Source of the DNA: an uncultured bacterium
GTDB taxonomy: Bacteria > Actinomycetota > Coriobacteriia > Coriobacteriales > Coriobacteriaceae
Length of the DNA stretch: 39,012 nt
Direction: 5' to 3'
Assembly (NCBI GenBank): GCA_905214105.1
Contig: CAJMKK010000013.1
Span: forward strand, 1-39,012
The notes below the pieces were generated by a model. It saw nothing but the letters and a program-made list of their open reading frames with translations, was not told the origin of the DNA and made no database searches. This document shows positions 15,198-23,852 of the stretch, piece after piece; position 1 is the first letter of the stretch; every line of letters begins with the position of its first letter. The position numbers and the translations under genes are program-made.

Positions 15198-17765
15198 ATG
15201 GAATTTTACGCAAGCTGCCCCGAGGGCTTTGAGTCCGCACTCGCCGATGAGCTTAAACGCCTCGGGCTTTCGCATGTTCGCCGGCTGAAGGGCCGCGCTA
15301 CATTTGAGGGCGAGCTCGAAGAAGGCTACCGCGCCTGTCTGTGGTCGCGCCTGGCGAGCCGTGTGTTCGTGGTACTCGGGCGCTTTGAGGCGCAGGATGC
15401 CGATGAACTGTACGACAGCGTTTACGACATCGCCTGGGAGACCATCATCCGCCCCGGCGCCACCATCGCCATCACCGCCCGCGGCGTGACCGAGCAGCTG
15501 CGCAACACGCGCTTCTCGGCCCTGCGCGCCAAGGACGCGCTGTGCGACCGTCTGGCCGAGACCACGGGCCGTCGCGCCGACGTCGATGCCGCCGACCCCG
15601 ATGTTCACCTACTGCTTTCGCTGCGCCAGCGCCGCGCGAGCATAAGCCTGGACCTTTCGGGCGACCCGCTGTTCAAGCGCCTGCCGCCCGCGGCGACCCG
15701 TGCCGGCGAGGGTGCGCACGTGTTGCGCCCCGACTACGCCGCCCTGGTGCTGGCGCAGGTCGGCTGGACCGCACTGTGCGAGCGCGAGCTGACGGCCGAT
15801 GATTACGAGAACGAAGCCCTGCCCACGCTGATCGATGCCTCGTGCGCCGGCGGCGGCCTGTTGCTGGAAGCCGTGAACATTCTGTCCGACCGCGCCCCGG
15901 GCGCCACACGCGAGCGCTGGGGCTTCGAGGGCTGGCAGCTGCACGACGCCGCTCTGTGGGAGCAGCTGCTTGCCGAGGCGCGCGAACGCGAGGCGGCAGC
16001 ACGCGAGCGCCAGGCACGCATCGTGGCCGTAGACATCGACCCCGCCGCCCGCAAGACCGCCGAGCGCATGGTCAAGAGCGCTGGCTACAAGCGTTTCGTC
16101 GACTTTTGTGCCGCCAAGCCCGCCACCGTGCTGGACCATGCGGGCGCCGTCGCCGGTGCCGCCGTGGTCGCAGACACCACCGAGACCCCGCTTTCGCTCA
16201 TGCACGACGCCATGACGCTGGTCGGCGAGCTGCGCCGCGCGCCCGAGCTCGCTTCGGCACCGGTCGCCGCACTCACCCGCGATGGCCTTATGGCCCGCGC
16301 GCTCCATGCCGAGCCCGCGCGCTCCATCGCCGTCATGCCCAATAACGAGGAGGCGGCTATTGAGGTTTGGCCTTCGCTCGACCACGCCGCCGCAGCGTTT
16401 GAGGCTGCGACCAGTGCAGATGCCGAGGCCGAGGTTGCGGATGCCAACGAAGCCAACGACGAAGCCACCGCTTCCTCCATGCCCGAACCTACCGCCACGC
16501 TCGACTTGGGCGACGGCAAGCCGCTGCCCGTGCTCATCCCCGAGTCCGAGCAGTTCGCCAACCGCCTGCGCAAGAACGCACGCCTGCGCCGCAAGTGGGC
16601 CAAGCGCGAGGGCGTGAGCTGCTACCGCGTCTACGATGCCGACCTGCCCGATTACTCCGCCGCCATCGATCTGTACGAGGGCTGCCCGCAGACGCCGGGT
16701 CGCTGGCTCGTCATCGCCGAATACGCCGCGCCCAAGACCATCGACCCCGCACTAGCCCAGGCCCGTATGCTCGACATCTTGGCCATCGCGCCGCGCATCC
16801 TAGATGTTCCCGCCGAGCACGTGCATGCCAAGGCCCGCATGCGTTCGCGCGGCGGCTCGCAGTACGGCAAGCAGGGCGCCGGCAAGGGCGCATCGGGCGA
16901 GCGCGCCAACATCGCACGCCGCCGTCTGCCGCTCATCGAAGAGGGCGGCCTTACCTTTGCCGTCAACTTTGACGACTATCTGGACGTCGGTATCTTCCTG
17001 GATCACCGCGTCACCCGCAACCTAGTGCGCGAGCACGCCAAGCAGGCACGCCGCTTCCTCAACCTGTTTGCCTACACCGGCACCGCCACCTGCTACGCGG
17101 CCGATGGCGGCGTCGAGGAGACCGTGACGGTCGACCTTTCCAACACCTATCTGGACTGGGCCGAGCGCAACATGCGCCAGAACGGCTTTGTGGGGCCTCA
17201 GCATCATTTTGTGCGCGACGACGTGCTTGCCTGGATTCGCGACCAGCGCCAGACGCGCAACCGCTGGGACCTGATCTTTGTCGACCCGCCCACGTTCTCG
17301 AACTCGTCCAAGATGGGCCGCCGCACCTGGGATGTCCAGCGCGACCATGTTGAGCTTTTGGCCGGCGTATCGCGCCTGCTCGCGCAGGGCGGCCATGCCA
17401 TCTTTAGCTGCAACCTGCGCGGCTTCCGCCCCGAAACGCGCAAGCTCGCCCGCGCGGGCGTGGTGCTGGAGGACATTACGGCACAGACCATCCCCGAGGA
17501 TTTCGCGCGCAACCAGAAGGTGCATCATTGCTACATCGTGCGCCGCCTACCCATCGAGGACGCCATGGCAGAGGTCGGCTTTAGCGCCGAGGAAATTGCC
17601 GAGCGCGTCGAGGAACTGCGTAACCCCGAGGCCCGCAAGCCCCATGCGGCAGTACCCACGCACACGCAGGCCGGCAACGGCAAGTCCAACTTTGCCGGCA
17701 AACCCTCCCCTGCCGGCAAGTCCAAAAAGAAGAAGTTCTACGCCAGCAAGCCCAAGGGCAAATAA
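15198..17765 (+). CDS. rlmL: Fused 23S rRNA methyltransferase RlmKL with degenerate RlmL half
   Basis: 855 residues (E. coli RlmKL is about 700). Order: N-terminal ferredoxin/THUMP region (1-160), RlmL-type methyltransferase fold (about 165-380), an Ala/Glu-rich low-complexity linker (about 385-450), RlmK-type domain (about 455-770) and a basic Lys/Gly/Pro tail. The RlmK half keeps NLFAYTGTATCYA and its catalytic FVDPPTFSNSSKM near 694. The RlmL half keeps fold markers (DRAPG, RWGFEGWQLHD), but the SAM motif DPMCGSGT is DASCAGGG (213-220) and the catalytic NPPYG position reads ADTTETP (325-331). So m7G2069 formation is likely; m2G2445 formation is doubtful. GAGAGG precedes the ATG. Confidence 0.9.
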   Translation: MEFYASCPEGFESALADELKRLGLSHVRRLKGRATFEGELEEGYRACLWSRLASRVFVVLGRFEAQDADELYDSVYDIAWETIIRPGATIAITARGVTEQLRNTRFSALRAKDALCDRLAETTGRRADVDAADPDVHLLLSLRQRRASISLDLSGDPLFKRLPPAATRAGEGAHVLRPDYAALVLAQVGWTALCERELTADDYENEALPTLIDASCAGGGLLLEAVNILSDRAPGATRERWGFEGWQLHDAALWEQLLAEAREREAAARERQARIVAVDIDPAARKTAERMVKSAGYKRFVDFCAAKPATVLDHAGAVAGAAVVADTTETPLSLMHDAMTLVGELRRAPELASAPVAALTRDGLMARALHAEPARSIAVMPNNEEAAIEVWPSLDHAAAAFEAATSADAEAEVADANEANDEATASSMPEPTATLDLGDGKPLPVLIPESEQFANRLRKNARLRRKWAKREGVSCYRVYDADLPDYSAAIDLYEGCPQTPGRWLVIAEYAAPKTIDPALAQARMLDILAIAPRILDVPAEHVHAKARMRSRGGSQYGKQGAGKGASGERANIARRRLPLIEEGGLTFAVNFDDYLDVGIFLDHRVTRNLVREHAKQARRFLNLFAYTGTATCYAADGGVEETVTVDLSNTYLDWAERNMRQNGFVGPQHHFVRDDVLAWIRDQRQTRNRWDLIFVDPPTFSNSSKMGRRTWDVQRDHVELLAGVSRLLAQGGHAIFSCNLRGFRPETRKLARAGVVLEDITAQTIPEDFARNQKVHHCYIVRRLPIEDAMAEVGFSAEEIAERVEELRNPEARKPHAAVPTHTQAGNGKSNFAGKPSPAGKSKKKKFYASKPKGK

Positions 17766-17769
17766 ACAA

Positions 17770-17836
17770 AGTTGCGGTGGAATACGGACTGTTTTGCCTG
17801 GAATTAGGCAAATTTAGCCCGTATTTCACCGCAACT
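17770..17836. terminator. 67-bp palindrome between rlmKL and kdpE, probable bidirectional terminator
   Basis: Outer arms 17770-17787 and 17819-17836 are inverted with one mismatch; an inner TTTGCCT/AGGCAAA stem (17793-17799, 17806-17812) forms the tip. It lies between convergent genes, four bases after the rlmKL stop. There is no clean T-tract, so termination would be unusual; it may also be a repeat element. Confidence 0.55.
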
Positions 17837-17860
17837 CATATTGGGATGGTGGTTGGCGAT

Positions 17861-18574
17861 CTAGCCTTGGGTGACCAGGCGATAGCCGATGCCCACGTGC
17901 GTCTGGATATAGCGTGGATGCGCGGGGTCGGACTCGATCTTCTTACGCAACGTGCCCATAAAGACACGCAGGCTCGCCAGGTCGCTCTTAGTTGCCGTAC
18001 CCCAAATCTCGTGCAGGATAAACTGGTGCGTCAGCACCTTGTCGGCGTTGTGCGCCAGCAGGCACAGAAGCTTATACTCGATCGGCGTCAGATGCAGTTC
18101 CTCGCCATCCATCGTGGCGATGCCGGCATCAAAATCGATATGCAGCTCACCGGTATCGAACGAGCCCTCGGAGGCAACACCGCCCGTTTGCGCATACGAA
18201 AGGCGCCTGAGCGTCGTGCGAATACGCGCGAGCAGCTCCTCGACCGAAAACGGCTTGGTCAGGTAGTCGTCGGCACCGGCATCGAGCGCGCGGATTTTGT
18301 CCGCATCCTCGCTGCGCGCCGAGACCACGATAATCGGCATGCCCGACCATGCGCGCACCGACTCCACCACCTTGACGCCGTCCATATCGGGCAGGCCCAG
18401 ATCGAGCAGCACAATGCTCGGCGCCTGCGATGAGGCGGCGGCGATGGCGGCATGGGCGGTCTCCACAGCCATATGACGCAAGCCGTGCGCCTCGAGCGCG
18501 GCAACAATAAGATTGCGAACGGCGGGGTCGTCCTCAACGACCAAAATGAGCGGTTTTACGGCAGAGTTCGGCAC
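17861..18574 (-). CDS. kdpE: Response regulator, KdpE-like (OmpR/PhoB family)
   Basis: 237 residues from a GTG at 18574 with AAGGAG seven bases upstream; its start is four bases after the kdpD stop. Receiver domain with acidic pair ED (about 14-16), phospho-acceptor Asp58 (LLDLGLPDMDG) and Lys107 (LTKPFS); C-terminal winged helix of OmpR type (LTPIEYKLLCLLAHNADKVLTH...) with the KdpE-like ending YIQTHVGIGYRLV. With the upstream kinase it forms a potassium or turgor two-component system. No kdpFABC lies in the window; kup heads the cluster instead and is the likely target. Confidence 0.88.
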   Translation of the reverse strand: MPNSAVKPLILVVEDDPAVRNLIVAALEAHGLRHMAVETAHAAIAAASSQAPSIVLLDLGLPDMDGVKVVESVRAWSGMPIIVVSARSEDADKIRALDAGADDYLTKPFSVEELLARIRTTLRRLSYAQTGGVASEGSFDTGELHIDFDAGIATMDGEELHLTPIEYKLLCLLAHNADKVLTHQFILHEIWGTATKSDLASLRVFMGTLRKKIESDPAHPRYIQTHVGIGYRLVTQG

Positions 18575-18578
18575 AGCG

Positions 18579-20204
18579 CTACTCCTTATCAAACGAAACG
18601 TCGGCGGCGGGAAGCTCAATCGTAAAGACCGAGCCGTGCGGGTCCGCCGCGGCAACCTCTATGCTACCGCCATGCGCCAACGCAATGGAGCGGCAGAGCG
18701 AAAGACCCAGGCCAACGCTGCGGTGGCTGTCGGCCAGACCATGGTTGGCGGTATAGAACGACTCGAAGATCCGCTCGCGATCCTCGGGTGCGATGCCCGG
18801 ACCATCATCGGCCACCGAGCACGCCACGCGTCCATCGTCGACGCTAATCGAAATCATGATATGCGAGCCCGCGGGCGTATAGGTAATGGCGTTGTTCACC
18901 AGATTGACCACCAGCTGCACCATCAGGCGTGCATCGACGTTGACGAGCGCCGGCTCATCGCACGCCACCACCTTAAGGTCGTGCTCGCGCACGGCCGGAT
19001 TTACGTGGCGCAGTGCCTCCTCGACGATATCGTCCATGAGCTCGAGCGTGGTCGACAGGCGCATACCGCCGCCCTCGAGCTTGGTGATGGCGAGCAGATT
19101 CTCGACGGTGGCGTTGAGCCACAGCGCATCCGAGCGAATGGATAGAAGCAGGCCGCGGCGCGTCTGGGCATCGAGCACCGCGGTGCCGGTCGAGCCCTGA
19201 TCGAGCAGCACGTCGGCATTACCCGAAATACTGGTAAGCGGCGTGCGCAGATCATGCGAGATGGAGCGCAGCAGGTTGGCGCGCAGCTGTTCGTTTTTGG
19301 CGAGCACCGCCGCTTCCTCGCGGGCCTCCATGGCGCGGGCGCGGTCGAGCGCCAGCTCGCCTTCGCTCACGATGGCATCGGCAAGTGTCCGCTCCTCATG
19401 CGTCAGCACGTCGGGCTCGGCAACGATAGCCAGCACGCCCACCACCGAGGCGGGGTCGCCCGAGCGGACGAAGCCGTCGCCCGTGCGAACCGTCAGGTAG
19501 ATGCCATAAAACGCCGAGCCGCCATAGGTTGCATCGAGCGGCGTTCCCACATAGGCGGACGCCGAGAGCCGCGGCGGCATCTGCGGCGCCAGTTCATGCA
19601 CCGGCGCGGCATCGCCCACGGCCGTGTATGTCGCACGCGGCAGCAGGTCATCGCCCTCGGCGTCGGCGCTGTACCACACGACCGGACAGCCCGAAAGACG
19701 CGCCAGCTGCGTTGCCATGGCATGGACAATCTGCTGCTGATCGGCGCACCGCTGCAGCATGCGGTTGGTCTCGAGCACCATATGCGTGCGGCGGTCGCTG
19801 GCGGCAGCCTGTGCCAAGGCGCGGCGCAGGGCCAACGCAATCGAGCTCGACACAAGCGAGACCACGAACATGATGAAGAACATGCCGGGATAGACGCGGT
19901 CGATAAGCGACAGCGAGTAGCGCGGGTCGACAAACAAGAAGTTGTAGAGTGCCACGGCGGCAGCCGAGCTCAGCAAGCAATACAGGCGACTCCAGGTAAA
20001 GAATGCGCACAGCTGAACGGCGAACACATAGACGATCATGATGCTCGGCGCAAGACCCGGATGGTCGAGCAGCGCGCCCACAATCGTCGCCGCGACCAGC
20101 AACCCCGCCGATACGCAGGCGTCATACAGAGGAGTGCGGCGCGTCAGCGTTGTGCGCCGCCACCAAAAGCTATCGGCAATATCGCCGTCCGTACGGACGT
20201 CCAT
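18579..20204 (-). CDS. kdpD: Short KdpD-like sensor histidine kinase lacking the N-terminal sensor
   Basis: 541 residues (E. coli KdpD is 894). It begins with about 25 polar residues and goes straight into the four-helix KdpD membrane domain (DUF4118, about 28-125, including FTWSRLYCLLSSAAAVALYN and NFLFVDPRYS), then a GAF-like region (about 145-290), the HisKA helix with phospho-acceptor His near 318 (SISHDLRTPLTSISG) and an ATPase domain with NLVNNAITYTP, DDGPGI and GLGLSL boxes. The N-terminal KdpD/USP domains, which carry the Walker-type motif and bind c-di-AMP in other bacteria, are missing. No separate gene for them is seen nearby. Confidence 0.88.
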   Translation of the reverse strand: MDVRTDGDIADSFWWRRTTLTRRTPLYDACVSAGLLVAATIVGALLDHPGLAPSIMIVYVFAVQLCAFFTWSRLYCLLSSAAAVALYNFLFVDPRYSLSLIDRVYPGMFFIMFVVSLVSSSIALALRRALAQAAASDRRTHMVLETNRMLQRCADQQQIVHAMATQLARLSGCPVVWYSADAEGDDLLPRATYTAVGDAAPVHELAPQMPPRLSASAYVGTPLDATYGGSAFYGIYLTVRTGDGFVRSGDPASVVGVLAIVAEPDVLTHEERTLADAIVSEGELALDRARAMEAREEAAVLAKNEQLRANLLRSISHDLRTPLTSISGNADVLLDQGSTGTAVLDAQTRRGLLLSIRSDALWLNATVENLLAITKLEGGGMRLSTTLELMDDIVEEALRHVNPAVREHDLKVVACDEPALVNVDARLMVQLVVNLVNNAITYTPAGSHIMISISVDDGRVACSVADDGPGIAPEDRERIFESFYTANHGLADSHRSVGLGLSLCRSIALAHGGSIEVAAADPHGSVFTIELPAADVSFDKE

Positions 20205-20233
20205 CAGTGCCCCGCCCCTCTCTCAAAAACAAA

Positions 20234-20269
20234 AACCACCACAAAGGAACAGGCACCTTTGTGGTGGTT
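20234..20269. repeat. CAAAGG-family hairpin, copy 2
   Basis: Perfect 14-bp arms 20234-20247 and 20256-20269 with loop AACAGGCA and core CAAAGG...CCTTTG. The right arm is partly duplicated at about 20273-20284 (CTTGTGGTGGTT). It lies inside the kup operon between the small membrane protein and kdpD. Confidence 0.85.
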
Positions 20270-20316
20270 TCCCTTGTGGTGGTTCCAAGTGTAAAGCCTT
20301 CTACGACCGGCGGTCG

Positions 20317-20511
20317 CTAGACAAACAGCACGTGCGCGAGCAGCGCGCAAACGCACGCCGCGACAAGCACCGTCACCACGATCGAGATCACGCGGTCGGC
20401 CATATCCATGTTGGCACGATTCGTAAAGAACCGATCTTCGGCGGCATCGACGCGCGCCTCACGCACCAGCTCGGTCGCAAGATCGCGACCGTCAAGCACC
20501 TTTGCGTCCAT
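20317..20511 (-). CDS. Small single-span membrane protein in the potassium operon
   Basis: 64 residues from the ATG at 20511, chosen because GGGAGGAAACC stands directly before it; an ATG 30 bases further up has no good ribosome site. A charged N-terminal part of about 38 residues (DLATELVREARVDAAEDRFF) precedes one hydrophobic helix (about 41-64) at the very C-terminus. I do not recognise a family. It lies 69 bases after kup and 112 bases before kdpD on the same strand. By position it could be a small regulator or accessory subunit of Kup or KdpD, comparable in size and idea, but not in sequence, to KdpF. Confidence 0.7.
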   Translation of the reverse strand: MDAKVLDGRDLATELVREARVDAAEDRFFTNRANMDMADRVISIVVTVLVAACVCALLAHVLFV

Positions 20512-20580
20512 GGTTTCCTCCCAGGACTCAATCACTGTCATTGCAAGCCTGCCCGTTCGCAGCCGAACCTCAAGCGTCGA

Positions 20581-22608
20581 CTACGGGCGCTCGTTGGGAG
20601 CCAGGCGCTGCATCTTGTTCACGGCCTTGAACTTGGTGAACAGCGGCACGTACTCAAAGCTCACGTTGGAGTTCTCCAGGCCGTACCAACGCGCGGGCGT
20701 GCCGGCGGCACGGCGGATGATGTACTTGAGCGTGATGGCCGTACGCTCGCTCGGCTCCACGTCGCTTTCGGGCGCCAGAAGCTTACGGATCAGGACGAAC
20801 TTGAACGTGCCGATGTTACCCGGGTCCTTGTAGACCGAGTAGTCATGCGTCTGCGCCGGCAGCTCGCCGGTGGCAGCCAGGTCCTGAACGACCTGACGCA
20901 GGTAGGCATTGACGCGCTGGTTGATCTTGTAGCCCAGGTACAGATGCACGCGGAACACGTAGTCGGTGCCAAACGTCTCGACCGAATAGGCAAAGGTATG
21001 CGGCTCGTCCATGGTCTCGACATTCACGAACCACCAGGCGCGAGCGCGCTTGGGATGCTTGTCCAAGATCGAGTAGACGATATCACGGTCGATATAGTCG
21101 GTATGGGTGTCCTTGGTCAGGTACACGATGTTGTCGCTCAGACGCTCATAGCGATCGTCATCGCGCAGGCGCTTGAGCTGCGGCAGGTAGCTGCGCAGCG
21201 GCAGCAGCGTAAACTGGCGCTGCTCGACCGCCGTGCCGTTGTACCAGCACACCATAATGCCCATGATGAGTGCAGCCATGAGGATGGTGAAATAGCCGCC
21301 GTGGAAGAACTTGGTGAGCGAGCTCACGAAGAAGAAGCCTTCGAGCAAAAGGAAGAAGGCCGCGAAGATCCACGGCGCGACCTTGAGCTTGCGCTCCTCG
21401 TGCAGGTAGAAGAAGAGCAGCAGCGTGGTGCACATCATGGTCAGCGTAATGGCAAGGCCGTAGGCGGCTTCCATATGCGCCGAGTTCTGGAACAGCAGCA
21501 CCACGATGACGCAGCCCACGAGCATGACGTTGTTGACCATGGGGATGTAGAGCTGGCCTTTGGTCTCGGCAGGGTAGAAGACCTGCATGTGCGGCATGAG
21601 GTCCAGACGGCTGGCCTCGGACACCAGCGAAAACGCGCCGGTAATGAGCGCCTGCGAGGCAATGATGGCCGCGACGGTGGAAAGGCCGACGGCAAACGGA
21701 CGCAGGCCCGGGGCGAGCATCTGGTAGAACGGGTTGAGGTCGGCAATGCCCATGAGCTCGGGGTTGGCAGCGTTGTTCATAAGCCAAGCGCCCTGGCCCA
21801 TATAGGAAAGCAGCAGGCAGCACTTAACGAACGGCCAGGTAGCGTAGATGTTGCCGCGGCCGACGTGGCCCATGTCGGAGTAGAGCGCCTCGGCACCGGT
21901 GGTGGCGAGGAAGCAGCTGCCCAGAATCATGATGCCCGCATGGTTGTTGGGGCTCAGCAAAAAGGCGATGCCGCGCACCGGGTTGAGGCACAGCAGCACG
22001 GCGGGGTGCTGGAGGACAAAGAACAGACCCGTACCGCCCAAGAACAGGAACCACAGCGTCATGATGGGGCCAAAGGCGTGACCGATCTTGGCCGTACCGA
22101 TGCGCTGCACCAAGAAGAGCACGATGATGATGGCGAGCGTAATGGCGACGACGCGACCCTGGTCATCGCCCAGCACGGCATGGACCGCCGGGATGGTGCG
22201 CAGGCCCTCGATGGCCGTGGTAACGGTAACGGCCGGCGTCAGGATGCCGTCGGCGAGCAGCGCGGCGCCACCCAGCATGGCGGGGATGATAAGCCACTTA
22301 CCGCAGCGCTTGACCAGGCTGTACAGGGCAAAGATGCCGCCCTCACCATGGTTATCGGCGCGCAGCGAGATGAGCACATACTTGATGGTGGTCAGCAACG
22401 TGACCGTCCACACGACAAGGGAGAGCGCGCCGAGCACGAACTCCTCCGTGACGCTTCCGATGCCGCCGTTGCCGGCAACGAGCGCCTTGGTTACATACAT
22501 GGGGCTGGTGCCGATATCGCCGTACACCACGCCTAGCGTGACGAGCATCGCCGAGATGCTCACAGGAATCGCAGCGTGCGAGGCTGCCTCCTTGGCCTTT
22601 TGTTCCAT
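20581..22608 (-). CDS. kup: KUP-family potassium uptake transporter
   Basis: 675 residues from the ATG at 22608; a TTG six codons upstream overlaps the GGGAGG ribosome site and is unlikely to be the start. The first helix carries the KUP signature GVVYGDIGTSPMYV (about 27-40), followed by about twelve membrane helices and a long C-terminal cytoplasmic part (about 450-675). Other family marks are GEGGIFALYSLV and the proline-rich DGILTPAVTVTTAIEGL. Family knowledge: high-affinity K+:H+ symport. It heads the run kup-small membrane protein-kdpD-kdpE, suggesting that KdpDE controls Kup here. Confidence 0.95.
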   Translation of the reverse strand: MEQKAKEAASHAAIPVSISAMLVTLGVVYGDIGTSPMYVTKALVAGNGGIGSVTEEFVLGALSLVVWTVTLLTTIKYVLISLRADNHGEGGIFALYSLVKRCGKWLIIPAMLGGAALLADGILTPAVTVTTAIEGLRTIPAVHAVLGDDQGRVVAITLAIIIVLFLVQRIGTAKIGHAFGPIMTLWFLFLGGTGLFFVLQHPAVLLCLNPVRGIAFLLSPNNHAGIMILGSCFLATTGAEALYSDMGHVGRGNIYATWPFVKCCLLLSYMGQGAWLMNNAANPELMGIADLNPFYQMLAPGLRPFAVGLSTVAAIIASQALITGAFSLVSEASRLDLMPHMQVFYPAETKGQLYIPMVNNVMLVGCVIVVLLFQNSAHMEAAYGLAITLTMMCTTLLLFFYLHEERKLKVAPWIFAAFFLLLEGFFFVSSLTKFFHGGYFTILMAALIMGIMVCWYNGTAVEQRQFTLLPLRSYLPQLKRLRDDDRYERLSDNIVYLTKDTHTDYIDRDIVYSILDKHPKRARAWWFVNVETMDEPHTFAYSVETFGTDYVFRVHLYLGYKINQRVNAYLRQVVQDLAATGELPAQTHDYSVYKDPGNIGTFKFVLIRKLLAPESDVEPSERTAITLKYIIRRAAGTPARWYGLENSNVSFEYVPLFTKFKAVNKMQRLAPNERP

Positions 22609-22643
22609 AAGCCGGTTTCCTCCCAACTTTAATGTCCGAAGGG

Positions 22644-22672
22644 ATTATAGGTAATCGGCCCATGTTTTAATG
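22644..22672 (-). promoter_or_regulatory. Promoter of the kup operon
   Basis: On the minus strand a perfect TATAAT (plus 22644-22649) is preceded at 17 bases by a weak -35 CATTAA (22667-22672). A weak -35 suits an activator-dependent promoter. The leader would be about 28 bases. Confidence 0.65.
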
Positions 22673-22697
22673 CACTGTTTTCCCAGCTAGATAAAGA

Positions 22698-22714
22698 TTT
22701 ATACAGTCTTTAGG
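22698..22714. promoter_or_regulatory. Candidate KdpE box upstream of kup
   Basis: TTTATA, five bases, TTTAGG (plus strand) lies about 60-75 bases upstream of the predicted kup start point. The E. coli KdpE site upstream of kdpFABC has the form TTTATA-N5-TTTACA at a similar distance, though on the coding strand. Site and orientation are inference. Confidence 0.4.
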
Positions 22715-22731
22715 CTACCGCGGCGATATGG

Positions 22732-22764
22732 AATGCGGCAAAGGGACTATCCCCTTGTCACATT
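22732..22764. repeat. CAAAGG-family hairpin, copy 3 (imperfect)
   Basis: Arms 22732-22745 and 22751-22764 with three mismatches (partly G-U) around loop ACTAT; core CAAAGGG...CCCCTTG. It lies two bases from the end of the nitroreductase gene and could help end that transcript, though no U-tract follows. Confidence 0.75.
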
Positions 22765-22766
22765 CG

Positions 22767-23639
22767 TCATTTTCCGAGCCAGTTTTTGAACCACCACTCC
22801 ATGGAGCGGCTCATCTCAGCCATAAAGGGGCTCGTGTGCTTGCGGGTGTAGATATCCACGACGCGCTCCCCCACCTCGCGGGCGTGCGGGCGAAACATCG
22901 CATCCATCTCGGCCACCTGCGCATCCATAGTCGCGGCATCCGCACGGCAGTAGCGCTCCTCGTGCACCAGGTTCACCACGGGGTGCGCGATTGCCGGGCG
23001 CTCCTTACGGGGCGTGCCGATGATGAGCATCGACAGCGGCATGGTATAGGGCGGCAGATCGAGCAGCGCGGCAACTTCCTCAGCGTTCTCGACGATATCA
23101 CCGATATAGCAGCTCCCCAGCCCCAGGGCCTCGGCGGCAACCACGGCGTTTTGCGCGGCGATCACGGCATCCTGCGCCGCGATGGCAAAGTCGCCCAGAC
23201 CCGGCGCGCGGCGGGGCGCCTTGCCCGTACGCTCTACAAACTCGGGCTCAAAGCAGCCCACGTGCTCAAACAGATCGATCCACTTGGCATAGTCGACCAC
23301 AAATATAAGTGCCCAGGGCGCCTTGGCGATCATGGGCTGGTGGTCGCACAGGTCAGCCAGACGGTCCAGCGTAGCCTGCTCGCGAATGCTCACGATGGAA
23401 TACATCATCATGGCGCCCGCCGACGGCGCGCGACTCGCCGCATGCAAAATCGCCGCACGCTGCTCGTCGGTCACCGCCACGGGACGGTCGTCGTCATCAC
23501 GCGCGAAGGCACGCGTGGAGGAACGGTGCTCCAACGTGTCCAGCACCGCATTGCCCGTTGTCTCGACCGGATAGCCGTACGTATCCACGACCGCAGCTCC
23601 GTCGCCGCCCATGTCCGCCTTGCAAACCTGCTCGTTCAT
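22767..23639 (-). CDS. Nitroreductase-family FMN-dependent oxidoreductase
   Basis: 290 residues. FMN-binding motif HRSSTRAF (38-45), the SRAPSAGAMMMYSIV segment near 70, and the second-subunit contact region ALGLGSCYIGDIVEN near 175 are characteristic of the NfsA/Frp group. The N-terminus carries about 30 extra residues and the C-terminus about 60, ending in a Trp-rich segment (MEWWFKNWLGK). A GAGGGTAGGGCG stretch precedes the ATG. Members reduce nitro groups, quinones or flavins with NAD(P)H; the physiological substrate is not clear. Monocistronic, divergent from the sulfatase gene. Confidence 0.87.
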   Translation of the reverse strand: MNEQVCKADMGGDGAAVVDTYGYPVETTGNAVLDTLEHRSSTRAFARDDDDRPVAVTDEQRAAILHAASRAPSAGAMMMYSIVSIREQATLDRLADLCDHQPMIAKAPWALIFVVDYAKWIDLFEHVGCFEPEFVERTGKAPRRAPGLGDFAIAAQDAVIAAQNAVVAAEALGLGSCYIGDIVENAEEVAALLDLPPYTMPLSMLIIGTPRKERPAIAHPVVNLVHEERYCRADAATMDAQVAEMDAMFRPHAREVGERVVDIYTRKHTSPFMAEMSRSMEWWFKNWLGK

Positions 23640-23852
23640 CGCCCTACCCTCGCCATTTCTTTAAGAAGCCTTTACGTTTCCGTGTAATTCCCGTCCATTA
23701 TCGCGCAGGTCGCCACTACATTGCGCCACACCGCCACACGTGCGCGTTAATATGGCTGGTTGTTGTGCGCAGCCATCAATTGCAGCGCATATCTTGGTAA
23801 CAATCGGGTAAACCCCCGCTTTCGTAGGTTTTAGTTTGTGAGGAGTCTCAGC

